Source: Acinetobacter higginsii (lineage in GTDB: Bacteria; Pseudomonadota; Gammaproteobacteria; Pseudomonadales; Moraxellaceae). From it: a stretch of 64,000 nucleotides of DNA. Of the stretch, positions 42,653 through 52,078 are shown in pieces. How positions within the stretch are numbered: position 1 is the stretch's first letter; each line of letters opens with the position of its first letter. A program made the position numbers and the translations under genes. A model generated the notes under the pieces. It was not told where the DNA came from. It was given only the letters and a program-made list of their open reading frames with translations, and made no database searches. The stretch is taken from assembly GCF_000369525.1 (NCBI RefSeq), contig NZ_KB850070.1, positions 124,001-188,000 of the forward strand, in the 5' to 3' direction.

Positions 42653-44155
42653 GTGTCAAATATAGAAAAACCCAAAGCCACTTATGAGCAAGCCATTGCG
42701 ATAGACAATGCCCGTCTCGGTCAATCCTTTAAAGTGATTGCCTATGCTGGCACAGGTAAAACCACAACACTGCAAATGATCAGCGATGCCATGCCTGAAC
42801 GGCGTGGCATGTACTTGGCATTTAACAAAGCCATCGCTTCAGAAGCACAAAATAAATTTCACGGCAATGTAAACTGTCGAACCTTTCACTCGCTTGCATT
42901 TCGCAGTGCACCGCGTGGCGTGACCGACAAATTACGCTTACCACGATTAAGCCCAAGCTTCATTGCCAAAGAATACCGTCTAGAGCCAATTACGCTACGT
43001 CGCCTCATAGGTGGGCGTTACGAAAAATACGTGTTGATGCCAAGTCGTTTGGCCAGCTTAGTTGCCAATGCCGTGAGCTACTTCTGCTCAACCAGTTCAC
43101 AGTATCCAGCTCCTCGGCATATTCAAGCACCGAGCTGGTTACATCTAGACGATATCGAAGCCTTACAACAACATCTCTACCCGGCGGTGGAACGACGTTG
43201 GCTCGAATCAATTGATCCCAATCATCAAGCAGGTATTGGGCACGATATCTACTTAAAGCTTTGGGCTTTATCAGAACCGAATATTCCTGCGGATTATGTG
43301 TTGTTTGATGAAGCACAAGATGCCGATCCACTGATGCTCGGTATTTTACTGCGTCAGAAAAGCACCCAAGTCATTTATGTTGGTGATGCACACCAGCAAA
43401 TTTACGCATGGCGTGGAGCAATCAATGCCATGCAACAAATGCCATTGCCTGAAAGTCGTTTAACCACCTCTTTTCGTTTTGGCGATGCCATTGCAGATGT
43501 CGCCAACAGCTTGCTTGGCGCATTAAATGAAACCGTGCCCCTACTTGGTAATCCAAACCAAAAATCAAGTGTGGTGAATAAGCCACATACCAAGATGCGC
43601 GATGCGATTCTATGTCGGACTAATGCCCGTGCAATGGAGCTATTACTCTCTGGTCTCGTTAATGGCGATAAAGTCGGCTTACAAGCGGACCAGCAGAAAC
43701 TGAGTCGTTTTGTCGATGCAGCAAGTTTATTGAAACAAGGCAAACGAATTACCGATGTTCCTGAGCTGGCTTGGTTTAACTCTTGGCATGATGTACACGA
43801 ATATTGTGAAACCAATGATGGCAGTGATATCAAGCCTTTAGTCAAGCTAGTTGATGATCATGGCACTGATCCACTTAAGAAGGCACTGGCAAAAATCACC
43901 CCGATTGAACAGGCCGATTATGTGATTTCAACGGCACATAAAGCCAAAGGTTTGGAATGGAATCGTGTGCATATCGAAGACGATTACCAATTTAAAATAA
44001 ATGGACTAGAACATAAAATTACAGATGAAGAGTTAAGATTACTTTACGTAGCCTGCACGCGTGCTAAAGTAAGTTTAAATATTCATCATTTATACGACTT
44101 AATACAACAATTAAAACGGTGCGCCCCCTCAAGTCTTCGTCAGTCCGCAGGTTAA
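42653..44155 (+). CDS. UvrD/Rep-like superfamily 1 helicase
   Basis: 500 residues. Helicase motifs in order: Walker A IAYAGTGKTTTLQMI (about 28-42), DEAQDADPLML with LFDEAQD as motif II, VGDAHQQIYAWRGAINAMQQ as motif III, TTSFRFGDAIADVAN as motif IV, STAHKAKGLEWNRV as motif V and LLYVACTRAKVSLNI as motif VI. The layout is like the Fbh1-type UvrD helicases rather than UvrD or Rep themselves, and it is shorter. The GTG start is 9 bp after hisIE. An AAA ATPase gene follows after 24 bp, so the two may act together. Confidence 0.86.
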   Translation: MSNIEKPKATYEQAIAIDNARLGQSFKVIAYAGTGKTTTLQMISDAMPERRGMYLAFNKAIASEAQNKFHGNVNCRTFHSLAFRSAPRGVTDKLRLPRLSPSFIAKEYRLEPITLRRLIGGRYEKYVLMPSRLASLVANAVSYFCSTSSQYPAPRHIQAPSWLHLDDIEALQQHLYPAVERRWLESIDPNHQAGIGHDIYLKLWALSEPNIPADYVLFDEAQDADPLMLGILLRQKSTQVIYVGDAHQQIYAWRGAINAMQQMPLPESRLTTSFRFGDAIADVANSLLGALNETVPLLGNPNQKSSVVNKPHTKMRDAILCRTNARAMELLLSGLVNGDKVGLQADQQKLSRFVDAASLLKQGKRITDVPELAWFNSWHDVHEYCETNDGSDIKPLVKLVDDHGTDPLKKALAKITPIEQADYVISTAHKAKGLEWNRVHIEDDYQFKINGLEHKITDEELRLLYVACTRAKVSLNIHHLYDLIQQLKRCAPSSLRQSAG

Positions 44156-44179
44156 AGCGCTTATGATTGAGGTCAGCTT

Positions 44180-45562
44180 ATGCAGCTTGAATCGGTTCAA
44201 TTCAAACACATCGGGATGTTTCGGGAGTTAAATCTCGAATTTCAACCTGAGCGCTCTCCTATTACCCTGATTTTGGGTGATCAAGCCACAGGCAAAAGTA
44301 CGATTTTAAAAAACATCTATCAAAGCCTGACTTGGTTTTCTGCGCGCTATAAGGATATTCGTACTGCAGGTGTGGTCATTGCTGATCAAGATATTATGCT
44401 GAATCGCTTACAGGCAAAAATTCAAATTCTAGTCCGAATGAGCAGTGAACTGAGTGGCTCTTTGGCTGAAAGTAGCTCATCACAACAGACCGACACGCAA
44501 ACTTGTGCATGGAAACTCTATAAAACATTTAATAGTCAAGGCGTTGGGATTAGCCAAGTGGAGACCCAACAGCTTGATCAAATGGTCACGCTCTATCAGA
44601 AAACAGGACTGCAAGATCCTTTATTCGGGCTTCCACTGATTGCCTATTATCCTGCCGAACGATTTGTCCAAGACATTAATTTGCAAAGCAAAAATACTCC
44701 AGGGACATTACAGGAAATTTCGGCCTACGATTTAACTGCTGTACCCTATACGACCTTTGCCCGTTTTTTTGAGTGGCTACGTGAAATCAGCGATGTCGAA
44801 AATGCACATTCAGCCCATATCGTTAGGCGCTTGATGGGCAATGATTTTAATCAACAAAATCAATCAGAAATACTGCAAGAATTACAACAAGAACTGATTA
44901 ATCATCCGAAGCAACTCTCTGCGCCCAATCTTTATGCTTTGAAAAACAGCTTACATACTGTTTTCCCTGAATTAAGCGATATTTATATTCAGTATGTACC
45001 AAAGTTACAATTAATGGTGCGTTATCACGATCAGTTGATTCCTTTTCAACAACTGTCTGCTTCACTCAAAACTTGGATTGCATTAGTTGGAGACATTAGT
45101 CGTCGGCTTTGCTTGCTGAATCAGCATTGTTTTAATCCTTGCTTAGAAGGTGAAGGGATTCTATTGATTGATCAAATTGACCATCAACTCGATCAGAATC
45201 ACTGTGCGGAAATTTTGGAGCGTCTCCATCAAGCGTTTCCACGTCTACAAATCATCGTCACAGGCAATCGAGATGCCTTGCTTGAACATGCATTACATTA
45301 CCAGTGCTTAAAATTAGATCAAAAAGGTGTATACCAACTCAATTTAGAAGCATCTCAACAGCAGCTTTCAAATTTATATCAAGGTCTCACCCAGACCGAA
45401 ACAGCACATTCCGTGCAAGCCCAAACCTTGCTGCAAGCCGATCCACTGACCAGCAAAGTCGATGATTTATTCCAACAAATTCAGGATTTAAACGAACAAG
45501 AAAAGAACAATTTACTCAACCTGCTCAAGATAGATGATACACCGCAAGAAACGCCATTATAA
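44180..45562 (+). CDS. AAA-family ATPase (ABC-ATPase/RecF-like head), no nuclease domain seen
   Basis: 460 residues. N-terminal FKHIGMFRELNLEFQPE and Walker A LILGDQATGKSTILKNIYQS resemble the SMC/RecF/OLD ATPase head. Walker B is GILLIDQIDHQL near residue 331, followed by the switch-like IIVTGNRDALL. The C-terminal 80 residues are Gln-rich and show no TOPRIM or HNH motif. GAGGTC precedes the ATG. It follows the UvrD-like helicase gene closely. Function unknown; a role in DNA repair or defence is only inferred from the pairing. Confidence 0.8.
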   Translation: MQLESVQFKHIGMFRELNLEFQPERSPITLILGDQATGKSTILKNIYQSLTWFSARYKDIRTAGVVIADQDIMLNRLQAKIQILVRMSSELSGSLAESSSSQQTDTQTCAWKLYKTFNSQGVGISQVETQQLDQMVTLYQKTGLQDPLFGLPLIAYYPAERFVQDINLQSKNTPGTLQEISAYDLTAVPYTTFARFFEWLREISDVENAHSAHIVRRLMGNDFNQQNQSEILQELQQELINHPKQLSAPNLYALKNSLHTVFPELSDIYIQYVPKLQLMVRYHDQLIPFQQLSASLKTWIALVGDISRRLCLLNQHCFNPCLEGEGILLIDQIDHQLDQNHCAEILERLHQAFPRLQIIVTGNRDALLEHALHYQCLKLDQKGVYQLNLEASQQQLSNLYQGLTQTETAHSVQAQTLLQADPLTSKVDDLFQQIQDLNEQEKNNLLNLLKIDDTPQETPL

Positions 45563-45603
45563 AGACGTATCAAAAGACAGAAATTGAAATATTATCAATC
45601 AAA

Positions 45604-45640
45604 TGATGTTGTTTGTTTCATGTAATAACATCAGATTTTT
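45604..45640 (+). terminator. Possible terminator after the AAA ATPase gene
   Basis: TGATGTT / AACATCA, 7 bp with a 16 nt loop, followed by GATTTTT. Confidence 0.55.
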
Positions 45641-45680
45641 GCTGATTTTTTATAGTAAAATAAATCGTATTTTTTATTTT

Positions 45681-45807
45681 CAAGTTGTGCAATACAACTT
45701 GCTGCCTCCGTTAACTTGATTGGGCTTCAAGATTTAAAGTTTTTGGTATTCTCTTTGAGTGCCTGTAAGTCTTGAAAGAAAATTCACCCCTTAGGTCTTC
45801 GACCTAA
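45681..45807 (+). promoter_or_regulatory. Leader of the mnh operon with two hairpins
   Basis: CAAGTTGT-GCAAT-ACAACTTG at 45681-45701 and TTAGGTC-TTC-GACCTAA at 45791-45807. The second ends nine bases before the mnhA ATG, and no normal ribosome binding site lies between them. The hairpin could therefore affect translation of mnhA. The remaining leader shows no clear promoter. Confidence 0.45.
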
Positions 45808-45816
45808 ATCATCGAC

Positions 45817-48669
45817 ATGGATACCAGTGTGCTACCGATTATTATCTTATTACCGCTCATACTCGGCACCACCCTTGTCTCACAATTACAGCGTATTTCG
45901 CGTGGCGTGACGGCACTTGGGGCGATTGGCATCAGCCTTAGTTGTTTTATTTTACTTTTAACTCAGGCAGAAACGGTTCTTCAGGGCAATACCCTGCAAC
46001 AAAGTTGGGACTGGCTTCCTCAGCTCGGAATTAATCTGAGTTTTCGCCTAGATGCATTAGGTTTATTGTTTGGTCTGCTGATTAGCGGTATCGGCACCCT
46101 GATTTATATTTATGCCTATTACTATCTCAGCCCTAAGAATTCTCTCAGTAAACTCTATCAATTATTGATGCTGTTTATGGCAGCCATGCTGGGGATTTCA
46201 CTCTCAAATAACCTGATTATCTTATTGGTATTCTGGGAGCTGACCAGTATCTCCTCTTTCCTATTGGTGGGTTACTGGAGTCAATACGAGGCAGCGCAAC
46301 GTGGCGCCCGTATGGCCCTCACCATCACAGGCATGGGCGGTTTGGCCATGCTGGGTGGCTTTGTCCTGATTGGACAAATCACCGGCACTTATCAGATTGA
46401 TGAATTGGTGTTGATGAAGGATACCATTCAGCAACATGCACTATTTGTTCCTGCATTATTGCTGATCCTGTTAGGTGCATTCACCAAAAGTGCTCAGTTC
46501 CCCTTCCATTTTTGGTTACCGAATGCGATGGCAGCGCCGACTCCTGTGTCAGCCTATCTACATTCTGCAACCATGGTCAAAGCAGGGATTTTCTTATTGG
46601 CGCGTTTAGCTCCTATTTTTATTGGTGCTGCGCTGTATCACAATATCGTGACTTTTGTCGGTCTATTCACCTTGTGTATGGCCGCAGGTTTTGCAATTTT
46701 CAAAGAAGACCTGAAAGGACTTTTGGCCTATTCAACCATTAGTCATTTGGGCTTAATCGTGTGTTTACTCGGTATTGGCTCGCCATTGGCGGTTGCTGCC
46801 GCAATTTTCCACATCATCAACCATGCCACCTTTAAAGCGGCATTGTTTATGATTGCTGGGATTATTGACCATGAAACTGGCACACGCGATTTACGCAAGC
46901 TCAGTGGCATCTGGCAACTGCTTCCATTTACAGGCACTCTCACCATGATCACCGCTGCCTCAATGGCGGGTGTACCACTGACCAATGGCTTTATCTCGAA
47001 AGAAATGTTCTTTACTGAGCTATTGGCCAACTTATCTGGTCCAGTGATGGTGATTTCAGCCATCGTCGCAACGTTTGCTGGTATTTTCGCAGTCAGTTAT
47101 TCAATTCGTCTCGTTCATGGGGTGTTTTTTGATGGCCCGATTGGCAAACACGTACCGAATAAAGATGCACACGAACCACATTTAGGCATGCGCTTACCTG
47201 CCATTATTTTGGCAACACTCTGTATTTTGGTCGGTATCCTCCCTGCCCTATTTGCAGGGACAATGGTCAACAGCGTCACTCGTGCAAGTTTGGCGCAGCC
47301 TGAATTTGAAGGCGTTCATCTTGCGATTTGGCATGGCATTAACGCACCACTCATTATGAGTTTGATTGCACTGATTGGCGGATCGATTTTCTATTTTGTA
47401 TTGGCAAAAGACGGACGCATTCGTAAAATCGACTTAGATCCTTATCTTGGAAAATTCCAAGGCAAGATTCTGTTTGATCTATTCTTAAAAAATTTATTAC
47501 TGATCAGCCGCAAGATTAAGCAAAAGACCGAAAATGGTTCTTTGCAAAGCTATATCCTGTGGATTGTGTTGTTTAGCATCATCATGGTCGGCTTACCACT
47601 ATTCAACCAAGGCTTAACCACAGGCACACGTGAACTGACCCATGCACCTTGGGTGGCAATTGTACTCTGGCTGACCCTATTCTCAGGTTGCTGGATGATG
47701 CTATGGTTCCATCATGAACGTATCAAAGCCGTTCTGATCAGTGGTGCAGTCGGTTTGGTGGTCACCATGGTTTTTGTGACCCTCTCTGCACCTGACTTGG
47801 CATTGACACAGATTACAGTTGATGTGGTAACCACTGTTTTATTACTGATGAGTTTGTCTTTACTACCACAACTCACCCCGTATGAATCAAGCCGTTCACG
47901 CCGTTGGCGAGATGCCAGCCTTGCCATCGCAGGTGGTTTAGGTATTGGTTGGATTACCTGGTTGCTGTTAACCCGCGATCACAATTCAATTTCATGGTTC
48001 TTTTTACAACAGGCGATTCCGCTGGGCGGTGGTTCAAACGTGGTCAATGTAATCTTGGTTGACTTCCGTGGTTTCGATACCTTCGGTGAAATTACCGTAC
48101 TCGGCATTGCCGCCATTGGTGCGCTGTGTCTGATGGATGGTATGCGTGCACACGGGACCACCATGACCCAAGGCTTAACCTATCGTTTTAACCCTTCACC
48201 GTTGATGTTCCGTATCACGGCGTCATGGATCTTGCCACTGGCCTTGGTGGTTAGTGTCTATATCTTTATGCGTGGGCATAATCTTCCAGGCGGTGGCTTT
48301 ATTGCAGGTTTGATTACCTCAATGGCACTGATTATTCAGTACATCGTATTGGGGCAAGATCAAACCGAACAGATGATCAAAGCCAAATCAGGTCGTCTTT
48401 ATGAGTTATGGATTGGTGCGGGTTTAACCATTGCAGGTCTCACCGGTATTATCGCGTGGTTGTGGGCTCGCCCCTTCCTCACCAGTGCCCATATTTATGT
48501 AGAAGCGCCATTGCTTGGAAAAATGCATCTTGCCTCTGCAGTCGCATTTGATACAGGGGTCTACATTACCGTTGTGGGTGCTGCCATGTTGTTGATCTCC
48601 GTTCTTGGAGACTCTCGTCACTCTAGTATGGCTGGTCCGATCCCAGGTGGAGATAATCAAAATGATTAG
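45817..48669 (+). CDS. mnhA: Mrp/Mnh cation:proton antiporter subunit A, fused to subunit B
   Basis: 950 residues. The N-terminal ~500 residues are the NuoL-like ion-translocating part of MrpA (PFHFWLPNAMAAPTPVSAYLH, HSATMVKAGIFLLARL, LKGLLAYSTISHLGLI). From about residue 760 the sequence continues with MrpB-type segments (GGGSNVVNVILVDFRGFDT, FMRGHNLPGGGFIAGLITSM). The complex exchanges sodium or potassium for protons and supports pH and salt tolerance. The start has no clear ribosome binding site and sits just after a hairpin. It overlaps mnhC by 8 bp and leads the A(B)-C-D-E-F-G operon. Confidence 0.95.
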   Translation: MDTSVLPIIILLPLILGTTLVSQLQRISRGVTALGAIGISLSCFILLLTQAETVLQGNTLQQSWDWLPQLGINLSFRLDALGLLFGLLISGIGTLIYIYAYYYLSPKNSLSKLYQLLMLFMAAMLGISLSNNLIILLVFWELTSISSFLLVGYWSQYEAAQRGARMALTITGMGGLAMLGGFVLIGQITGTYQIDELVLMKDTIQQHALFVPALLLILLGAFTKSAQFPFHFWLPNAMAAPTPVSAYLHSATMVKAGIFLLARLAPIFIGAALYHNIVTFVGLFTLCMAAGFAIFKEDLKGLLAYSTISHLGLIVCLLGIGSPLAVAAAIFHIINHATFKAALFMIAGIIDHETGTRDLRKLSGIWQLLPFTGTLTMITAASMAGVPLTNGFISKEMFFTELLANLSGPVMVISAIVATFAGIFAVSYSIRLVHGVFFDGPIGKHVPNKDAHEPHLGMRLPAIILATLCILVGILPALFAGTMVNSVTRASLAQPEFEGVHLAIWHGINAPLIMSLIALIGGSIFYFVLAKDGRIRKIDLDPYLGKFQGKILFDLFLKNLLLISRKIKQKTENGSLQSYILWIVLFSIIMVGLPLFNQGLTTGTRELTHAPWVAIVLWLTLFSGCWMMLWFHHERIKAVLISGAVGLVVTMVFVTLSAPDLALTQITVDVVTTVLLLMSLSLLPQLTPYESSRSRRWRDASLAIAGGLGIGWITWLLLTRDHNSISWFFLQQAIPLGGGSNVVNVILVDFRGFDTFGEITVLGIAAIGALCLMDGMRAHGTTMTQGLTYRFNPSPLMFRITASWILPLALVVSVYIFMRGHNLPGGGFIAGLITSMALIIQYIVLGQDQTEQMIKAKSGRLYELWIGAGLTIAGLTGIIAWLWARPFLTSAHIYVEAPLLGKMHLASAVAFDTGVYITVVGAAMLLISVLGDSRHSSMAGPIPGGDNQND

Positions 48670-49030
48670 TATTGAATTTTTACTCGCGTCAGGGATTGGC
48701 TTACTCACCGCAACAGGTATTTATTTGATTCTGCGTGCCAGAACATTTCCAGTGGTCCTTGGTTTGGCCATGATTGGCTATGCCGTGAACTTATTCCTGT
48801 TTGCCATGGGCCGCCTGCAAATCAATGCACCTGCGGTGTTGACTCAGGCCACCAAAGTGACCGATCCACTCCCTCAAGCATTGGTATTAACAGCAATTGT
48901 GATTGGTTTTGCCACCACCGCCTTTATCGTGCAACTTGCCTTACGCAGTCGTTATGAATCTGGTACAGACCATGTCGACTCGAAAGAAGAACCCACCTTG
49001 ACTTATGACCCACGTGAGGATGAGCCATAA
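48662..49030 (+). CDS. mnhC: Mrp/Mnh antiporter subunit C (NuoK-like)
   Basis: 122 residues with three membrane helices, homologous to NuoK. IEFLLASGIGLLTATGIYLI and the NuoK-like GLAMIGYAVNLFLFAMGRLQ stretch are diagnostic. The C-terminal tail is charged. ATG 48662 has AGGTGGAG upstream and overlaps the mnhA stop; an upstream in-frame start at 48605 would extend it into mnhA and is less likely. The stop overlaps the mnhD ATG (TAATG). Confidence 0.93.
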   Translation: MISIEFLLASGIGLLTATGIYLILRARTFPVVLGLAMIGYAVNLFLFAMGRLQINAPAVLTQATKVTDPLPQALVLTAIVIGFATTAFIVQLALRSRYESGTDHVDSKEEPTLTYDPREDEP

Positions 49031-50841
49031 TGTTTGATTTTTACAGTTTCTGGCACGCTCACGCTCCAATTATTAGTATCTTAATTCCAGCATTTACCAG
49101 TTTTATTCTGGTGTTATTGGGCAATCCAGGTTCAGGTTCTTTAAAGCAAGATTGGCGTCAACCTTGGCGTCGCGGAATTAGTATTGCTTCGGCAGTTTTG
49201 GGCTTAATCACAGCAATCAGCTATCTGAGTATTGCCAGCACAGGCCAAATTACAGTTTATCAGCTCAGTGAATGGTCGGCGCCATTCGGGATTGTCTTAG
49301 TCCTTGATCGCCTATCTGCCTTTATGTTGGTCCTAACCTATATTCTTGCAGTGCCTGTGATTTGGTATGCCAGTGAGAACTGGGATACCCGTGGGCGCTA
49401 TTTCCATACCATGGTGCATTTCCTGCTCATGGGAATCACAGGTGCATTCCTGACAGGCGACTTATTCAACTTATTCGTCTTCTTCGAAATCCTGCTGATG
49501 GCTTCTTATGTGCTGTTATTGCACGGTCAAGGTCGTCCACGTTTCCAGCTTGGGGTGCATTATGTCACCATTAACTTGCTGGCCTCTGCCCTGTTTCTGA
49601 TTGGTCTAGGCATGATTTATGGCAGTGTCGGCAGCTTGAATATGGCTGATGTCGGTCGTCTGGTATCAAGCTTAGATGGCGATCAGCACAAACTTGCCGT
49701 TGCAGGTGGACTACTGCTGTTTGTGGTGTTTGGTATTAAAGCTGCGATGTTGCCTGTTGGCTTCTGGTTGCCGAAAACCTATGCGGTTGCAAGCACACCG
49801 GTCGCTGCGATTTTTACCATTATGACCAAAGTGGGTATTTATGCCATTTTACGTGTCAATGGCACTGTGTTTGATGATGCCATGGCACAAAGCATTTTCA
49901 AGAACTGCTTATTGATCATTGGTTTGGTGACTTCCCTTTATGGTGTGATTGGTGCAATTGGTGCTGAACGCTTACGCCGTTTTGTTGGCTTCATGGTGCT
50001 GTCATCGATTGGTACACTGCTGATTTCAATTGCCATGTTCAATACACAGGCATGGGCCGCAGCGCTGTACTATTTAGTTCACAGTACCTTGATTGCAGCA
50101 GCTTTCTATTTATTCTGTGGCTGGATGACCTCGCAGCGTGGCGCTTTTAAAGATCATTTAAAAGTTGCACCACGAATCAAACAGGAAAAAGCGGCTGCTT
50201 TTACTTACTTTACCATCGCCTTGATGATGGCAGGGTTACCCCCATTCAGTGGATTTTTGGGTAAAGTTTTCATCTTACAAGCCACTGCTGAGACACCGTA
50301 TCAAGGCTGGATCATCGCAGTGATTCTAATTGTGAGCTTGCTCAGCATTATTGCCATGACACGCGTTGGCTTTATTTTGTTCTGGCGTGCAACACCACCT
50401 GAAGAAGATCAGAAAGAAGCGGCTTATGCTGAGTATCAAGCCCTACCCGAGCTTGCACCAAAGCGAAATGATACTGCGATCTATATTTTACTTAGTGCAT
50501 TAATGCTTTATGTGGTTTGTGCAGCGCCGATTCAGAACTATACGCTTGCAACAGCACAGCAAATTCAGAATCACGCGCTTTATAACCAGACCATTCTGAA
50601 ACATGATGCACAAGGTCGCCCGATCAGCGTACAGCCTTATGATCCAAGCTACTTACCTGAAACCAAATATGGCGGTGAGGTTGAAGATCCGAACGCCTTG
50701 CTGATTCCAGATATTATTTCTAAGCCAACCCTACAAGGCGAACATATTTCTGAATATAAGCAGCGTCAAATTGCGGAGCAAGTCCTCGAAGCACCGACCA
50801 TTCCGAATAGCACACAGTTAAAGCCAATGGAGGATCACTAA
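49030..50841 (+). CDS. mnhD: Mrp/Mnh antiporter subunit D (NuoN-like)
   Basis: 603 residues, a NuoM/NuoN-like polytopic subunit with about 14 helices. The conserved Glu and Lys of the proton path lie in FNLFVFFEILLMASYVLLL and FGIKAAMLPVGFWLPKTYAV; ASTPVAAIFTIMTKVGIYAI and GLPPFSGFLGKVFILQA follow. A soluble tail of about 90 residues after the last helix (HDAQGRPISVQPYDPSY and on) is longer than in Bacillus MrpD. Start and stop overlap mnhC and mnhE. Confidence 0.94.
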   Translation: MFDFYSFWHAHAPIISILIPAFTSFILVLLGNPGSGSLKQDWRQPWRRGISIASAVLGLITAISYLSIASTGQITVYQLSEWSAPFGIVLVLDRLSAFMLVLTYILAVPVIWYASENWDTRGRYFHTMVHFLLMGITGAFLTGDLFNLFVFFEILLMASYVLLLHGQGRPRFQLGVHYVTINLLASALFLIGLGMIYGSVGSLNMADVGRLVSSLDGDQHKLAVAGGLLLFVVFGIKAAMLPVGFWLPKTYAVASTPVAAIFTIMTKVGIYAILRVNGTVFDDAMAQSIFKNCLLIIGLVTSLYGVIGAIGAERLRRFVGFMVLSSIGTLLISIAMFNTQAWAAALYYLVHSTLIAAAFYLFCGWMTSQRGAFKDHLKVAPRIKQEKAAAFTYFTIALMMAGLPPFSGFLGKVFILQATAETPYQGWIIAVILIVSLLSIIAMTRVGFILFWRATPPEEDQKEAAYAEYQALPELAPKRNDTAIYILLSALMLYVVCAAPIQNYTLATAQQIQNHALYNQTILKHDAQGRPISVQPYDPSYLPETKYGGEVEDPNALLIPDIISKPTLQGEHISEYKQRQIAEQVLEAPTIPNSTQLKPMEDH

Positions 50842-51368
50842 TGCAAAAATTATCTTTGCTTGAGCGTTGGTTCCCACATCCATTTGTGTCGGTGCTGATT
50901 TTCTTGAGCTGGTTGATGCTGGCGCATAGTCTGGATCTGACCGATATTTTAATGGCGTTGATTCTCGCTGTGGCGATTGCACGGCTGGTCAGTCCATTTA
51001 TTGCAAGAACACCGCATATTCATTGGCTTCCTGCGATTAAACTGTTTTTTGTAGTGCTGTGGGATATTGTCATTTCCAACTTCCGTGTTGCCAAAATGGT
51101 GCTTGGTCCAATGGATCAATTACACCCTAAATGGTATCGCGTTCCATTAGAAACTGAACATGAACAAGTGAATACTTTGCTGGCGATGATTATCACCACC
51201 ACACCTGGTACGGTTTCAGCCGGAATTGATCAGGAACGCGGGGATATTCTGGTACATGCACTCAGTTCAGATAATACCGAACTGGATATTCAAGACATTA
51301 AAAAACGCTATGAAACGCCTTTAATCGAAATCTTTGATGTCAAGATTACAGAAGGAGCAAATAAATGA
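50841..51368 (+). CDS. mnhE: Mrp/Mnh antiporter subunit E
   Basis: 175 residues with two or three N-terminal helices and a soluble C-terminal domain. The family signature is visible in KLFFVVLWDIVISNFRVAKM, then TLLAMIITTTPGTVSAGID and LVHALSSDN. MrpE is needed for full antiport and complex stability. The ATG overlaps the mnhD stop, and its stop overlaps the mnhF start (ATGA), so translation is coupled. Confidence 0.93.
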   Translation: MQKLSLLERWFPHPFVSVLIFLSWLMLAHSLDLTDILMALILAVAIARLVSPFIARTPHIHWLPAIKLFFVVLWDIVISNFRVAKMVLGPMDQLHPKWYRVPLETEHEQVNTLLAMIITTTPGTVSAGIDQERGDILVHALSSDNTELDIQDIKKRYETPLIEIFDVKITEGANK

Positions 51369-51640
51369 CCATTTTGCCTTATGCATTGGGTATCGGTTTA
51401 ATTGCCATTACCATCTCTATGTTTCTGTGCTTGATTCGCTTGATTGCGGGCCCTTCAGTGATTGATCGACTCTTGGCACTCGATACTTTATTTCTAAATG
51501 CAACTTGTCTGATCGTGGTTTTAGGCATTTATTGGGTCAGCACTAATCTATTCGAAGGTGCGCTATTGGTTGCAATGCTCGGCTTTGTTTCTACTGCCGC
51601 GCTTGCTCGTTACTTCACTACGGGTCATGTAATTGACTAA
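51365..51640 (+). CDS. mnhF: Mrp/Mnh antiporter subunit F
   Basis: 91 residues with three membrane helices. GPSVIDRLLALDTLFLNATC is the MrpF signature, followed by EGALLVAMLGFVSTAALARY. It overlaps mnhE by 4 bp, and mnhG starts 11 bp later. Confidence 0.93.
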   Translation: MTILPYALGIGLIAITISMFLCLIRLIAGPSVIDRLLALDTLFLNATCLIVVLGIYWVSTNLFEGALLVAMLGFVSTAALARYFTTGHVID

Positions 51641-51651
51641 GGAGCAATGCC

Positions 51652-52026
51652 ATGCAACTAATTCTTGAGATTGTGGTTTCATTTTTTGTGGTGTTTGGTG
51701 CGTTCTTTATGCTGATCGGTTCGATCGGCATGATTCGCCTACCCGACTTATTTATGCGTCTACATGCACCGACCAAATCCAGTACTTTAGGCCTTGGTAG
51801 CTTTCTGATCGCTGCCATGATTTTCGCTGCAATGCATGGTCGTTTTGGGTTTGCTGAGCTTTTAATTACTCTATTTGCATTTATCACTGCCCCCGTATCG
51901 GCAAATTTGATGGCACAAGCAGCCATTCACTTACGCTTACGCTCAACCAGTGGTGAGGTACCAGAAGCCTTAAATCGCCCATTGCCTTGGCAACGTTATC
52001 GTCGCCACCCATTGAAAAAAGATTAA
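51652..52026 (+). CDS. mnhG: Mrp/Mnh antiporter subunit G
   Basis: 124 residues with three helices. Typical PhaG/MnhG stretches are GSIGMIRLPDLFMRLHAPTK, then STLGLGSFLIAAM and FITAPVSANLMAQAAIH. AAGGAG lies upstream of the ATG. It closes the operon and is followed by a bidirectional terminator shared with rbfA. Confidence 0.93.
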   Translation: MQLILEIVVSFFVVFGAFFMLIGSIGMIRLPDLFMRLHAPTKSSTLGLGSFLIAAMIFAAMHGRFGFAELLITLFAFITAPVSANLMAQAAIHLRLRSTSGEVPEALNRPLPWQRYRRHPLKKD

Positions 52027-52040
52027 TCCCATCAAGCCAT

Positions 52041-52070
52041 AAAAAAAGCCACCCGAAGGTGGCTTTTTTT
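52041..52070. terminator. Bidirectional terminator between mnhG and rbfA
   Basis: AAAAAAAGCCACC / GGTGGCTTTTTTT, 13 bp, CGAA loop. It ends the mnh operon (+) and the rimP-nusA-infB-rbfA transcript (-). Confidence 0.92.
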
Positions 52071-52078
52071 ATATCGAT

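Noticed and set aside
43402..43845. Minus-strand ORF of 147 codons inside the helicase gene
   Set aside because: Antisense to intact helicase motifs; no start signal or neighbour logic.
42653..45562. Calling the helicase/ATPase pair a Gabija system
   Set aside because: The ATPase lacks a visible TOPRIM nuclease domain, the gene order is reversed relative to gajA-gajB, and no mobile context is seen. It is kept only as a question.
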